7,696 nt of DNA from Phycisphaerales bacterium UBA1910 (GTDB lineage: Bacteria; Planctomycetota; Phycisphaerae; Phycisphaerales; UBA1924): NCBI GenBank assembly GCA_002337545.1, contig DDGE01000007.1, positions 17,563-25,258 on the forward strand, written 5' to 3'. A program made the position numbers and the translations under genes. Positions 1 through 6,393 of the stretch are shown piece after piece. The notes beneath the pieces are model-generated. The model was not told the origin of the DNA. It worked only from the letters and a program-made list of their open reading frames with translations, and ran no database searches. The first letter of the stretch is position 1; the number at the start of each line of letters is the position of its first letter.

Positions 1-304
1 CTAGCCGCATGAGCACGCACAGAGGAAACCCGATCGGGTCGTCCAAGTCGGACCGCGCGTGCGGCTCGGCCCATCCACCGAGCTCGTAGCTCAGCATGAT
101 CGCCCAGGAACTGCCCTCGATTGTGTGCTCCCGGACGATCCGCTCGGTCATGCCGATCGGATCTGGCGTTGTGTGATCGACGAACCAGCACCCGTCAACT
201 TTCCGTGATCCGGATTGTCCACCGAGCCCGAACGCGTGGAAGGATGCGCATGATGCGGATTGAGCAAGTGCTTGCGTGACGGGTTGTGGAGGTTGTGTAC
301 TCAA
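1..304 (-). CDS. Partial chorismate-binding enzyme, PabB/TrpE-like (N-terminal part)
   Basis: An open minus-strand frame runs off the left edge without a stop (codons in phase with 250-248 and 4-2). Its downstream part reads GSSWAIMLSYELGGWAEPHA, then DDPIGFP. This resembles the N-terminal domain of aminodeoxychorismate synthase component I (PabB) and related anthranilate synthases, where a 'W...LSYELG...EP' segment precedes the catalytic chorismate-binding domain. PabB with PabA makes 4-amino-4-deoxychorismate for folate. The catalytic domain lies outside the window, so PabB and TrpE cannot be separated. The start is uncertain. TTG at 304-302 is given because codons upstream of about 250 have a poorer third-position GC bias and because the only in-frame ATG (391-389) would overlap the proposed ppdK -10 box. 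With the ATG the fragment would be 130 codons. No good Shine-Dalgarno precedes either start. The identification comes from a short recognisable stretch only. Confidence 0.5.
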   Translation of the reverse strand, partial: MSTQPPQPVTQALAQSASCASFHAFGLGGQSGSRKVDGCWFVDHTTPDPIGMTERIVREHTIEGSSWAIMLSYELGGWAEPHARSDLDDPIGFPLCVLMRL

Positions 305-315
305 CGCGCGATCGT

Positions 316-345
316 ATTCTCCCCGGACACAAAACGCACGATCAA
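316..345 (-). promoter_or_regulatory. Possible sigma70-type promoter for the left-edge gene
   Basis: On the minus strand TTGATC (345-340) is followed after 18 bases by GAGAAT (321-316), each matching four of six positions of the TTGACA/TATAAT consensus. It lies just upstream of the proposed TTG start at 304, so a transcript from it would have almost no leader. The match is weak and could be chance. Confidence 0.2.
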
Positions 346-366
346 CGCGTGAAGAACACGATCCGA

Positions 367-396
367 TTCGCACCGCTCTCCCGATACCCATAGAAT
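367..396 (+). promoter_or_regulatory. Probable ppdK promoter (TTCGCA-N18-TAGAAT)
   Basis: TTCGCA at 367-372 (four of six to TTGACA) and TAGAAT at 391-396 (five of six to TATAAT) are separated by 18 bases. They lie about 50 bases ahead of the ppdK ATG. The same -10 hexamer and spacing occur in the candidate nadA promoter, which modestly raises confidence in both. The intergenic strip is shared with the divergent left-edge gene. Confidence 0.35.
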
Positions 397-447
397 GCGC
401 TGAGCGGGGCCAGCCCGGTCGAGCATGCTGGCAGAACGAGGATCGAT

Positions 448-3342
448 ATGTCGAAAAAGAAACGGAACTCAGCATCCAACAAGCGTTCGACCCCGGCTCA
501 CAAGAAAACAGCCAAGAAAAAGAAGAAGAAGGGCAACGCGCGCACGGAGAAACCCACGAGCGCCAAACGCCACGGCCCAGCCAGCAAATCCAAGAAGGTG
601 CAGGCGCGCACGACGCGAAAGAGTGCCGCGAAAAAAGTCTCGAAGAAGAGCGCCAAGAAAACAAGCAAGAAGCAATCCAAGACCTCAGGATCACGCAAGC
701 GCATCATCGCGGGCAAACTGGTCTACGCGTTCGGGACCAAAACCGAGGGCGACGGCACCATGCGCGACCTGCTCGGCGGCAAGGGCGCGAACCTCGCGGA
801 GATGACCGCCATCGGACTCCCCGTCCCGCCCGGGTTCACGATCACGACCGAGGCCTGCGCGAAGTACTACGCCAACAAGAAGCGACTCCCCAAGGGGCTG
901 ATGCTCGATGTGAAGTCGCACATGCGGCGTCTCGAGGAACAACGCGGCAAATCATTCGGGAGCAAGTCCGATCCGCTGCTTGTTTCGGTGCGATCGGGCG
1001 CTGCCGTCTCGATGCCTGGCATGATGGACACGATCCTCAACTTGGGGCTCAACGACACCTCGGTCGTCGGGCTCGCCAAGGCAACGGGCAACGAACGCTT
1101 CGCGTACGACGCGTATCGCAGACTGATCAACATGTTCGGCAATGTCGTCATGGGTGTCCGTCACGATCACTTCGAGCACGCGTTCAGTCTGATCAAGTCC
1201 CGGCTCGGGGTCGAACTCGATACGGATGTGCCCACTGATGGACTCAAGGAACTCTGCGACGCGTACAAAGCGGTGTACGAGCGCGAGGTTGGATCGCCGT
1301 TCCCGCAGAGCCCGATGAAACAGCTCCAACTCGCGATCGAAGCGGTATTCGGCTCGTGGAACGCGGAGAAGGCGATTACCTACCGGCGTATCGAGGGCAT
1401 GGCGGGCCTCGATGGGACGGCCGTCAATGTGCAATCGATGGCCTTCGGGAACATGGGCGACGACTCGGGTACGGGTGTCGCGTTCACACGCAACCCGTCG
1501 ACCGGCGAGAACACATTCTTCGGCGAGTTCCTTGTGAACGCGCAGGGGGAGGATGTCGTCGCGGGCATTCGCACGCCTCAGCCGATCAGCGAGATGCCCA
1601 AATGGAACAGGAAGATCCATACGCAGCTCCGCGCGATCAAGAAGACCCTCGAAGACCATTACGCGGACATGCAGGACATCGAGTTCACGATCGAGCAAGG
1701 TGAGCTGTTCATGCTGCAGACGCGCACGGGCAAACGGACCGGTATGGCCGCGGTCAAGATCGCGTGCGATATGGTTCGCGAGAAACGCATCGATGAAAAA
1801 ACCGCGCTCCTCCGCATCCCTGCGGGCGACCTGACACAGCTGCTGCTCCCCAGCTTCGATCCGGATCAGAAGTCCGCGGACAGATTGCTGACGAAGGGCT
1901 TGCCCGCATCGCCGGGCGCGAGCGTAGGGCACCCGGCGTTCAGCGCCGCGGAAGCCGTCGAACGCGCACAGGCGGGCGAGCAGGTGATCCTGGTCCGGAA
2001 GGAAACGAGCCCCGAGGATGTGGACGGCATGCACAGCGCCGTGGGCGTGCTGACGAGCACTGGCGGGATGACCTCGCACGCCGCGGTCGTCGCGCGCGGG
2101 TGGGGCAAGTGCTGCGTCGTCGGCACCAACGAGATCCATATCGATGAAAAGGGTGGCACATTCGCGGTCAGCGGGCAGACCTTCGGTCGCGGGGATCTGA
2201 TCTCGATCGATGGGTCAACCGGCGAGGTGTTCGAGGGATTCATTCCCACAGTTGAGCCCAAACTCTCGGGCAACTTTGCGAAGATCATGCGCTGGGCGGA
2301 CAAGTACCGCACCCTCGGCGTCCGCACCAACGCGGACACCCCCGATGACGCTCAGCGGGCTCGGGAGTTCGGGGCCAAGGGAATCGGTCTTTGTAGAACT
2401 GAGCACATGTTCTTTGAGGGGTACCGGATCACGGCGATGCGGGAGATGATCCTCGCGAAATCCACGGCCGAGCGGGAGGCGGCGCTGGAGCAGCTGCTGC
2501 CGTTCCAGCGTGAGGACTTCGCCGGTATCTTCACCGCGATGAAGGGGTACCCCGTCACGATCCGGTTGCTCGATCCGCCGTTGCACGAGTTCCTCCCCCA
2601 CGACGACGACGCGATGCACAAGGTCGCGCACAACCAGGGTATTGATGTCGACGAGGTCCGCAAGCTCGTCGCGATGCTCCACGAGTCGAACCCGATGATG
2701 GGGCACCGCGGGTGCCGACTCGCGATCACCTACCCCGAGATCCTGACCATGCAGGTGCGGGCGATCGTGGAAGCCGCGATCGAGTGCGCGAACAACAAAG
2801 TCAGAGCGATCCCCGAGATCATGATCCCGCTGGTCGGCACGCACCAGGAACTGCGTGCGCTCCGTGAACAGGCGGAACGCGTGATCGATGAGGTAAAGAC
2901 GGAGCACGGGTTCAGGCGCAAGCTCGACATCAAGATCGGGACGATGATCGAGATCCCCCGTGCCGCGCTCACCGCCGACGAGATCGCGGCGCACGCGGAC
3001 TTCTTCAGCTTTGGCACCAACGACCTGACCCAGCTCACATTCGGGTACTCACGCGATGACATCAACTCGTTCCTCCCGGAGTACCTCAAGAAGGACATCC
3101 TCCCGCAGGACCCGTTCCAGTCGCTGGACCAGACCGGGGTGGCGCAGCTGGTCACGATGGGGATCGAAAAAGGACGCGGGCAGCGCCCCGATCTCAAGAT
3201 CGGGATCTGCGGCGAGCACGGCGGCGACCCCAAGTCCGTCCACTTCTTCCATCGGGCGGGGCTTGATTATGTGAGCTGCTCCCCGTTCCGCGTGCCCATC
3301 GCACGACTGGCCGCGGCGCAGGCGGCGATCCTCAATGGATGA
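448..3342 (+). CDS. ppdK: Pyruvate, phosphate dikinase with lysine-rich N-terminal extension
   Basis: This enzyme interconverts pyruvate + ATP + Pi and phosphoenolpyruvate + AMP + PPi, serving gluconeogenesis or PPi-linked glycolysis in the cytoplasm. All three domains are intact in 964 residues. The ATP-grasp part begins near residue 90 (LVYAFG, GGKGANLAEM, RSGAAVSMPGMMD from 182, then GNMGDDSGTGVAFTRNPSTG). The central phosphohistidine domain has GGMTSHAAVVARG with catalytic His544 and the adjacent Thr542 that is the regulatory phosphosite in plant enzymes. The C-terminal pyruvate/PEP barrel has GLCRTEHMFF, GTNDLTQLTFGYSRDD (856-871) and GICGEHGGDP with the catalytic Cys921. Residues 90-964 match the usual family length of about 875. 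Residues 1-85 are an added tail with 28 Lys, 8 Arg and one acidic residue. ATG 448 is preceded by GAGG at 438-441 (six-base spacing), and the tail continues in frame without a better start. The gene is divergent from the left-edge gene and 45 bases ahead of the membrane-protein gene. Confidence 0.97.
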   Translation: MSKKKRNSASNKRSTPAHKKTAKKKKKKGNARTEKPTSAKRHGPASKSKKVQARTTRKSAAKKVSKKSAKKTSKKQSKTSGSRKRIIAGKLVYAFGTKTEGDGTMRDLLGGKGANLAEMTAIGLPVPPGFTITTEACAKYYANKKRLPKGLMLDVKSHMRRLEEQRGKSFGSKSDPLLVSVRSGAAVSMPGMMDTILNLGLNDTSVVGLAKATGNERFAYDAYRRLINMFGNVVMGVRHDHFEHAFSLIKSRLGVELDTDVPTDGLKELCDAYKAVYEREVGSPFPQSPMKQLQLAIEAVFGSWNAEKAITYRRIEGMAGLDGTAVNVQSMAFGNMGDDSGTGVAFTRNPSTGENTFFGEFLVNAQGEDVVAGIRTPQPISEMPKWNRKIHTQLRAIKKTLEDHYADMQDIEFTIEQGELFMLQTRTGKRTGMAAVKIACDMVREKRIDEKTALLRIPAGDLTQLLLPSFDPDQKSADRLLTKGLPASPGASVGHPAFSAAEAVERAQAGEQVILVRKETSPEDVDGMHSAVGVLTSTGGMTSHAAVVARGWGKCCVVGTNEIHIDEKGGTFAVSGQTFGRGDLISIDGSTGEVFEGFIPTVEPKLSGNFAKIMRWADKYRTLGVRTNADTPDDAQRAREFGAKGIGLCRTEHMFFEGYRITAMREMILAKSTAEREAALEQLLPFQREDFAGIFTAMKGYPVTIRLLDPPLHEFLPHDDDAMHKVAHNQGIDVDEVRKLVAMLHESNPMMGHRGCRLAITYPEILTMQVRAIVEAAIECANNKVRAIPEIMIPLVGTHQELRALREQAERVIDEVKTEHGFRRKLDIKIGTMIEIPRAALTADEIAAHADFFSFGTNDLTQLTFGYSRDDINSFLPEYLKKDILPQDPFQSLDQTGVAQLVTMGIEKGRGQRPDLKIGICGEHGGDPKSVHFFHRAGLDYVSCSPFRVPIARLAAAQAAILNG

Positions 3343-3366
3343 GGTTTCTTCGTGATCGATGCGATG

Positions 3367-3387
3367 GATGATGTATAGTGCATCATC
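3367..3387 (+). repeat. Inverted repeat (GATGATG-N7-CATCATC) abutting a start codon
   Basis: GATGATG (3367-3373) and CATCATC (3381-3387) form a perfect 7-bp stem around TATAGTG. The 3' arm ends immediately before ATG 3388. It may be an operator at the promoter of the downstream gene. If transcription began farther upstream, it would be an RNA hairpin occluding the start. Confidence 0.4.
3374..3379 (+). promoter_or_regulatory. -10-like TATAGT next to ATG 3388 (possible leaderless promoter)
   Basis: TATAGT matches five of six positions of TATAAT and sits in the loop of the inverted repeat. A start of transcription about seven bases downstream would fall at or just before ATG 3388. No Shine-Dalgarno precedes that ATG. 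A clear -35 box is lacking: GTGATC at 3352-3357 matches only three of six at 16-base spacing. Read-through from ppdK is the alternative. Confidence 0.3.
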
Positions 3388-3858
3388 ATGAAAACTATCT
3401 TTGAGATCGATCTCGTTCGTTTGGCAAAGTGGCACCGGTACTGCTCATACGCTGTGCTGGTCATTATCCTGTTCTGGATCGGCTTTATCTTTCTCAATAT
3501 CTACGGCGTTGGGTTTGCGGGACTCGATCTTATCGCGGGCGTGTTTTACTTAGGCACCGTGGTGCTCAGCGCGGTATTGACCGGGTTCACGCAGCGTGCG
3601 ATGGGGCACAACCTTCTGGTGTGCATCGTGTGGGCGCTCGCGTGTTTCCTGCTCTCGTTCTTGGTGTTGCTATCAACATCATCAACCGCGGGGATGGTGC
3701 TCAAGCTCGCGGGCGCAAAAACGGGCGCACTCGGGGTGAACACCCACGATCTCGATCGATTGCGCCCGAAGCATTGCCGGGCGTGCGGATATTCACGAGA
3801 TGGGATCGAACTACTCGATCCGTGCCCGGAGTGTACGCGTGTGCCGCAGGTGATCTGA
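3388..3858 (+). CDS. Small three-helix membrane protein with C-terminal zinc ribbon
   Basis: This is a 156-residue protein of unknown function. Three hydrophobic stretches are visible, at about residues 20-40 (AVLVIILFWIGFIF), 46-67 and 75-95. A short linker and a hydrophilic tail follow. In the tail Cys130, Cys133, Cys146 and Cys149 form a C-x2-C-x12-C-x2-C zinc-ribbon pattern (CRACGY...CPEC). Tails of this CGY/CPEC type are common on otherwise unrelated small proteins of Planctomycetota, which is one reason for the taxonomic guess. The basic residues around 11-17 and the positive-inside rule do not settle on which side of the membrane the ribbon lies. The start at 3388 lacks a Shine-Dalgarno but lies just after a TATAGT box. 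No later Met preserves the first helix. The gene follows ppdK by 45 bases on the same strand and ends one base from the convergent hydrolase gene. The function cannot be inferred from context. Confidence 0.8.
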   Translation: MKTIFEIDLVRLAKWHRYCSYAVLVIILFWIGFIFLNIYGVGFAGLDLIAGVFYLGTVVLSAVLTGFTQRAMGHNLLVCIVWALACFLLSFLVLLSTSSTAGMVLKLAGAKTGALGVNTHDLDRLRPKHCRACGYSRDGIELLDPCPECTRVPQVI

Positions 3859-3859
3859 G

Positions 3860-4894
3860 TTAGTTGTTCTCGATCACGATCGGTTCCTTACCGAATGCTT
3901 TTCGCAACACATCCGCGAACGCGTCCACATCGTCCGATCGATTACGCAGATGATGGTTCCAGAACGCGTTGGTTGCATCCTGAACATATTGGACATGCAC
4001 CGGGTTCGCGGGTCCTTGGTCCGGGCCCGGGATGATGCGTCCGGAGATGCCTCCGAAGTTGTGATACGCGTCCTCGATCCACATGAGGGTGTGGGTGTCA
4101 TCGGGCGAACGATCGAACCCATCGCGGCGCCAGATCGCGGGTTCGCCGTTGCGTCCTTCGTCATTGTCGCCGGAGATCGTCAGCGCCGGGCCGACGAATG
4201 AATCCCATGAGGACTCGTTGAGCAATCCCCCTACACCCTGCGGCGAGATGAGCAGCACGCACCGGACCCGCGGATCACGAAAATCCTCGCGCCCGAGCGG
4301 GTCGGTCCCCGCGATGAGCTGGGCGGTGAACGCGCCGAAGGAGTGCCCGCCGACTCCGATCCGATCGCGATCGATCCGGCCTTGGATCGCAGGGACGCGA
4401 GACTCGATCGCATCGAGCTCGTCGATGATGAATGAGACATCGCGGGGTCGATTGGCCCAATACGAGAAGTCGAGCCCGCCAACGCCGCGCTCGCCTTCGC
4501 GCCGGCGCTTCAGAAACTCGCGGATGCGCTCTCGCCGGCTGGAGTCGGCTCCCTCGCCTGCCGACTCGACAAGCGAATCCGAATGCGTAGGGAGGATGAC
4601 GATGTACCCGCTGGTTGCCCAGTGGTGGGCGAGCGGGTTGTAGAAGTTGCCCGTCCCGCCCGCGCCGTGCGAGAACACGATTGTCGGGGCGGGGCCGTCC
4701 TCGCTGAAGCGTTCCGGGTAGACGATACGGATGGAGAGGTCTTTGTCTCTGTCCGTGTCATGGAGTTCGATGGAATGCTCCACGACCCGGACCTGCTGGG
4801 TCTCGACCTGGTTGTTCTCGGGTGTGCTCGCCGGCTGGGATGCCGAGGAACCGAAGCTCACTGAGTAGATCAATGCGATTAAGAGATCGTGCAT
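3860..4894 (-). CDS. Secreted alpha/beta hydrolase (dienelactone/PAF-acetylhydrolase-like)
   Basis: This is a 344-residue predicted serine hydrolase, probably exported. The N-terminus MHDLLIALIYSVSFGSSASQ is a short hydrophobic signal-like segment with a possible cleavage near residues 18-20. The mature part has an oxyanion-loop motif FSHGAGG (residues 74-80) and the nucleophile elbow GGHSFG with Ser185. An acidic candidate follows in SGDNDEG (Asp243 or Asp245), and a likely catalytic His278 in DAYHNFGG. This order and spacing suit the dienelactone hydrolase / platelet-activating-factor acetylhydrolase clan. The substrate is unknown; an ester or other acyl compound is expected. The start chosen is ATG 4894-4892 because a perfect AAGGAGGT lies five bases upstream. 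An upstream in-frame ATG at 4966 would lie inside the 4942-4978 hairpin and bury the signal peptide. The gene is convergent with the zinc-ribbon membrane gene and downstream of lemA, but a hairpin separates it from that operon, so separate transcription is likely. Confidence 0.85.
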   Translation of the reverse strand: MHDLLIALIYSVSFGSSASQPASTPENNQVETQQVRVVEHSIELHDTDRDKDLSIRIVYPERFSEDGPAPTIVFSHGAGGTGNFYNPLAHHWATSGYIVILPTHSDSLVESAGEGADSSRRERIREFLKRRREGERGVGGLDFSYWANRPRDVSFIIDELDAIESRVPAIQGRIDRDRIGVGGHSFGAFTAQLIAGTDPLGREDFRDPRVRCVLLISPQGVGGLLNESSWDSFVGPALTISGDNDEGRNGEPAIWRRDGFDRSPDDTHTLMWIEDAYHNFGGISGRIIPGPDQGPANPVHVQYVQDATNAFWNHHLRNRSDDVDAFADVLRKAFGKEPIVIENN

Positions 4895-4899
4895 GGTGC

Positions 4900-4907
4900 A
4901 CCTCCTT
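4900..4907 (-). promoter_or_regulatory. Strong Shine-Dalgarno that sets the hydrolase start
   Basis: The minus strand reads AAGGAGGT, a full match to the anti-SD of 16S rRNA, five bases before ATG 4894. It decides against the longer start at 4966. It also contrasts with the weak or absent ribosome-binding sites of ppdK and of the gene at 3388. Confidence 0.85.
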
Positions 4908-4917
4908 GCATCGGCAT

Positions 4918-4935
4918 GGCTGGCCGATACCAGCC
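4918..4935. repeat. Small inverted repeat GGCTGG-N6-CCAGCC
   Basis: A perfect 6-bp inverted repeat lies between the strong hairpin (4942-4978) and the hydrolase ribosome-binding site. It would form a second, weaker hairpin in the hydrolase leader or at the end of lemA read-through transcripts. Its function is unknown. Confidence 0.35.
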
Positions 4936-4941
4936 CAATGA

Positions 4942-4978
4942 GATTGACGCCCCGGGATTGCATCACGGGGCGTCAATC
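4942..4978 (-). terminator. Strong hairpin after lemA, probable terminator
   Basis: Positions 4942-4954 and 4966-4978 pair as a perfect 13-bp stem rich in GC (core GACGCCCCG/CGGGGCGTC) around an 11-base loop. The loop can itself add GAT/ATC pairs. It lies 44 bases past the lemA stop codon (5025-5023) and before the hydrolase start, where a terminator of the orf250-lemA operon would be expected. There is no real U-run on either strand, so it would be a U-poor terminator, an mRNA-end stabiliser, or a structured hydrolase leader. Confidence 0.5.
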
Positions 4979-5022
4979 GTCTATGTACTGGATATAGGAC
5001 GGGGTGTCTTGGACACTCTCGC

Positions 5023-5595
5023 TTATGAGAACGATACCTTCGGTGCTTCACGCACGGCTTCGTCCTGGATCTCGAAGTATTCCGCGGATTTGAAGTTGAA
5101 CACACCCGCGATTATCACGCTCGGGAAGGTCTGGACCGCGTTGTTCATCTCGCGCACATTTCCGTTGTACAAACGGCGCGAGGACGCGATCCGGTTCTCG
5201 GTTTCCGCGAGCTCGCCCTGGAGGTTGATGAACTGGGTGTCGGCCTTGAGATCGGGGTAGCGCTCCACGACAACAGACAGCTGACGCATCGCGCCGATGA
5301 GCTGATTCTCGTCTTGCGCTTGTTGCCCCGGGGACCCGGTGCTCGCGACGGCGGTGTTGCGGGCCGCGATGACGGCTTCGAGTGTTTCCGACTCATGCGA
5401 CGCGTACCCCTTCACCGTCTCGACGAGGTTGGGGATCAGGTCGTACCGGCGCTTGAGCTCGACATCGACCCCAGACCAGGAGTCCTTGAGGTGCTGACGC
5501 AAACCGACGAGCTTGTTGTAGATTCCGACCGCCCAGAGCACGAAGACGAGGCCGACGACTCCGACGATGATCAGCAAGACAATCCATGGGCTCAT
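5023..5595 (-). CDS. lemA: LemA family membrane protein
   Basis: A 190-residue protein matching the LemA family in length and layout. It has one N-terminal membrane segment (about residues 4-24, hydrophobic from PWIVLL to FVLWAV), then YNKLVGLRQ and SWSGVDVELKRRYDLIPNLV (about 41-60), the family signature. Long amphipathic helices follow (TVKGYASHESETLEAVIAAR, then FINLQGELAETENRIASSRR and YNGNV.MNNAVQTFPS). LemA proteins are membrane-anchored helical bundles whose molecular role is not settled. In many bacteria they neighbour membrane proteins of unknown function. Here the start codon overlaps the stop of the upstream gene as ATGA (5595-5592), with a purine-rich GGGAGG about five bases before it. 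This implies translational coupling in a two-gene operon. The strong hairpin at 4942-4978 lies downstream. Family assignment is secure; function is not. Confidence 0.93.
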   Translation of the reverse strand: MSPWIVLLIIVGVVGLVFVLWAVGIYNKLVGLRQHLKDSWSGVDVELKRRYDLIPNLVETVKGYASHESETLEAVIAARNTAVASTGSPGQQAQDENQLIGAMRQLSVVVERYPDLKADTQFINLQGELAETENRIASSRRLYNGNVREMNNAVQTFPSVIIAGVFNFKSAEYFEIQDEAVREAPKVSFS

Positions 5596-6344
5596 AGGGC
5601 CCTCCCTTCTGCGAGATCTTTGACCACAAAGTCTGGCCAGTGATCAAGAAACTGACGAGTCCAGTGTAACGAATGCCCGAACCGGTGTGATTTCCACACG
5701 GAGTACCCATCCGCGAGACAGATCCGGGCGTTCTCGATGTCGATCAGCCCGGGCTGGGTTTCGAGGAGGAACTCCATCATCCGTGGGTGGATGATGTCGT
5801 AGGCAAACTTTCTTGAGTCGCACTTCACGAAGTACTTGCGCGAGAACTCGGCGCTCTCAAAGTCGATGTCGTTCTTCCCGAACGCGGACGCGATCTTATC
5901 AAACAAGCCCTCACGCCGGATCAGCACATCGGGCATCGTGATGTACGGGAGTTCCATGATGAAGTACGAGAAGTGGTGCTTGACGATCCGCGTGCGGGTC
6001 CGGGTGCGTCCTTTGGAATCCGTCGTGGTGTACCGCTCGCGGGTCTTGTATGTGAAGTCGCCCATGTTCACACGGACGATCGCGTCGTCGTAGCTCATCT
6101 CGCCGTGGATCGTGTTGTACGCAGCCCGATCGAACCCACGCCGAAAGAGCTCGAAGTGGGCGTACTCCTCGTCGTGGTTGGTGTCCTTGCCTTCGCGGAA
6201 GGCCAGCCCAACCTCATGGGCATACTGGCGCATCTCTTCGATGCGTTGTTTTCGGGCTTTCTCGGCCTGGATCCCAGCGTAGATGATCCACGCGAGCAGC
6301 GCCATCCCGCCGACGACAATCAGAATGATGAGACCTGGATGCAT
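5592..6344 (-). CDS. Membrane-anchored protein of unknown function, LemA partner
   Basis: A 250-residue protein I cannot assign to a named family with confidence. Residues 5-25 (LIILIVVGGMALLAWIIYAG) form one membrane segment, followed by a charged helix rich in Glu, Lys and Arg (about 26-48). The rest is a soluble domain with alternating hydrophobic residues typical of beta strands. It includes an unusual Thr/Arg-rich stretch (YTTTDSKGRTRTRTRIVKHH) near residues 105-124. Towards the C-terminus it has a segment with FSRKYFVKCDSRKFAYDIIHP followed by a helix and a strand. That arrangement loosely recalls the DUF3137-type proteins often found next to LemA, but this is only a suggestion. The start ATG 6344 has AAGGA at 6358-6354, nine bases upstream. 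Its TGA overlaps the lemA ATG, so the two products are probably made in a fixed ratio and act at the same membrane. It is divergent from nadA. Confidence 0.85.
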   Translation of the reverse strand: MHPGLIILIVVGGMALLAWIIYAGIQAEKARKQRIEEMRQYAHEVGLAFREGKDTNHDEEYAHFELFRRGFDRAAYNTIHGEMSYDDAIVRVNMGDFTYKTRERYTTTDSKGRTRTRTRIVKHHFSYFIMELPYITMPDVLIRREGLFDKIASAFGKNDIDFESAEFSRKYFVKCDSRKFAYDIIHPRMMEFLLETQPGLIDIENARICLADGYSVWKSHRFGHSLHWTRQFLDHWPDFVVKDLAEGRAL

Positions 6345-6393
6345 GTGTGCTCATCCTTATTCGGGATCGGTTCGCATCAATTTCAGCAACACC

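Noticed and set aside
276..1238. Long plus-strand open frame overlapping the start of ppdK
   Set aside because: It is out of frame with a certain PPDK, is rich in Arg/Gln/His as shadow frames of GC-rich genes are, and shows no recognisable motif.
952..2139. 395-codon minus-strand open frame inside ppdK
   Set aside because: It is antisense to conserved PPDK domains. Its composition (Arg, Asp, His, Val) is typical of a mirror frame and no family features are visible.
2215..2994. 259-codon minus-strand open frame inside ppdK
   Set aside because: It is a shadow of the C-terminal PPDK barrel. It has no ribosome-binding site or recognisable domain.
3343..3387. Intrinsic terminator after ppdK
   Set aside because: The only inverted repeat is AT-rich and weak, has no U-run, and abuts the next start codon, so a start-site role is more likely.
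3429..3863. Overlapping plus-strand open frame within the zinc-ribbon gene
   Set aside because: The 3388 frame has clear membrane helices and a four-cysteine motif. This one is Arg-rich and featureless.
4895..4966. Longer start (ATG 4966) for the alpha/beta hydrolase
   Set aside because: It would place the start in a strong hairpin, add 24 residues ahead of a clear signal-like segment, and ignore the perfect Shine-Dalgarno before ATG 4894.
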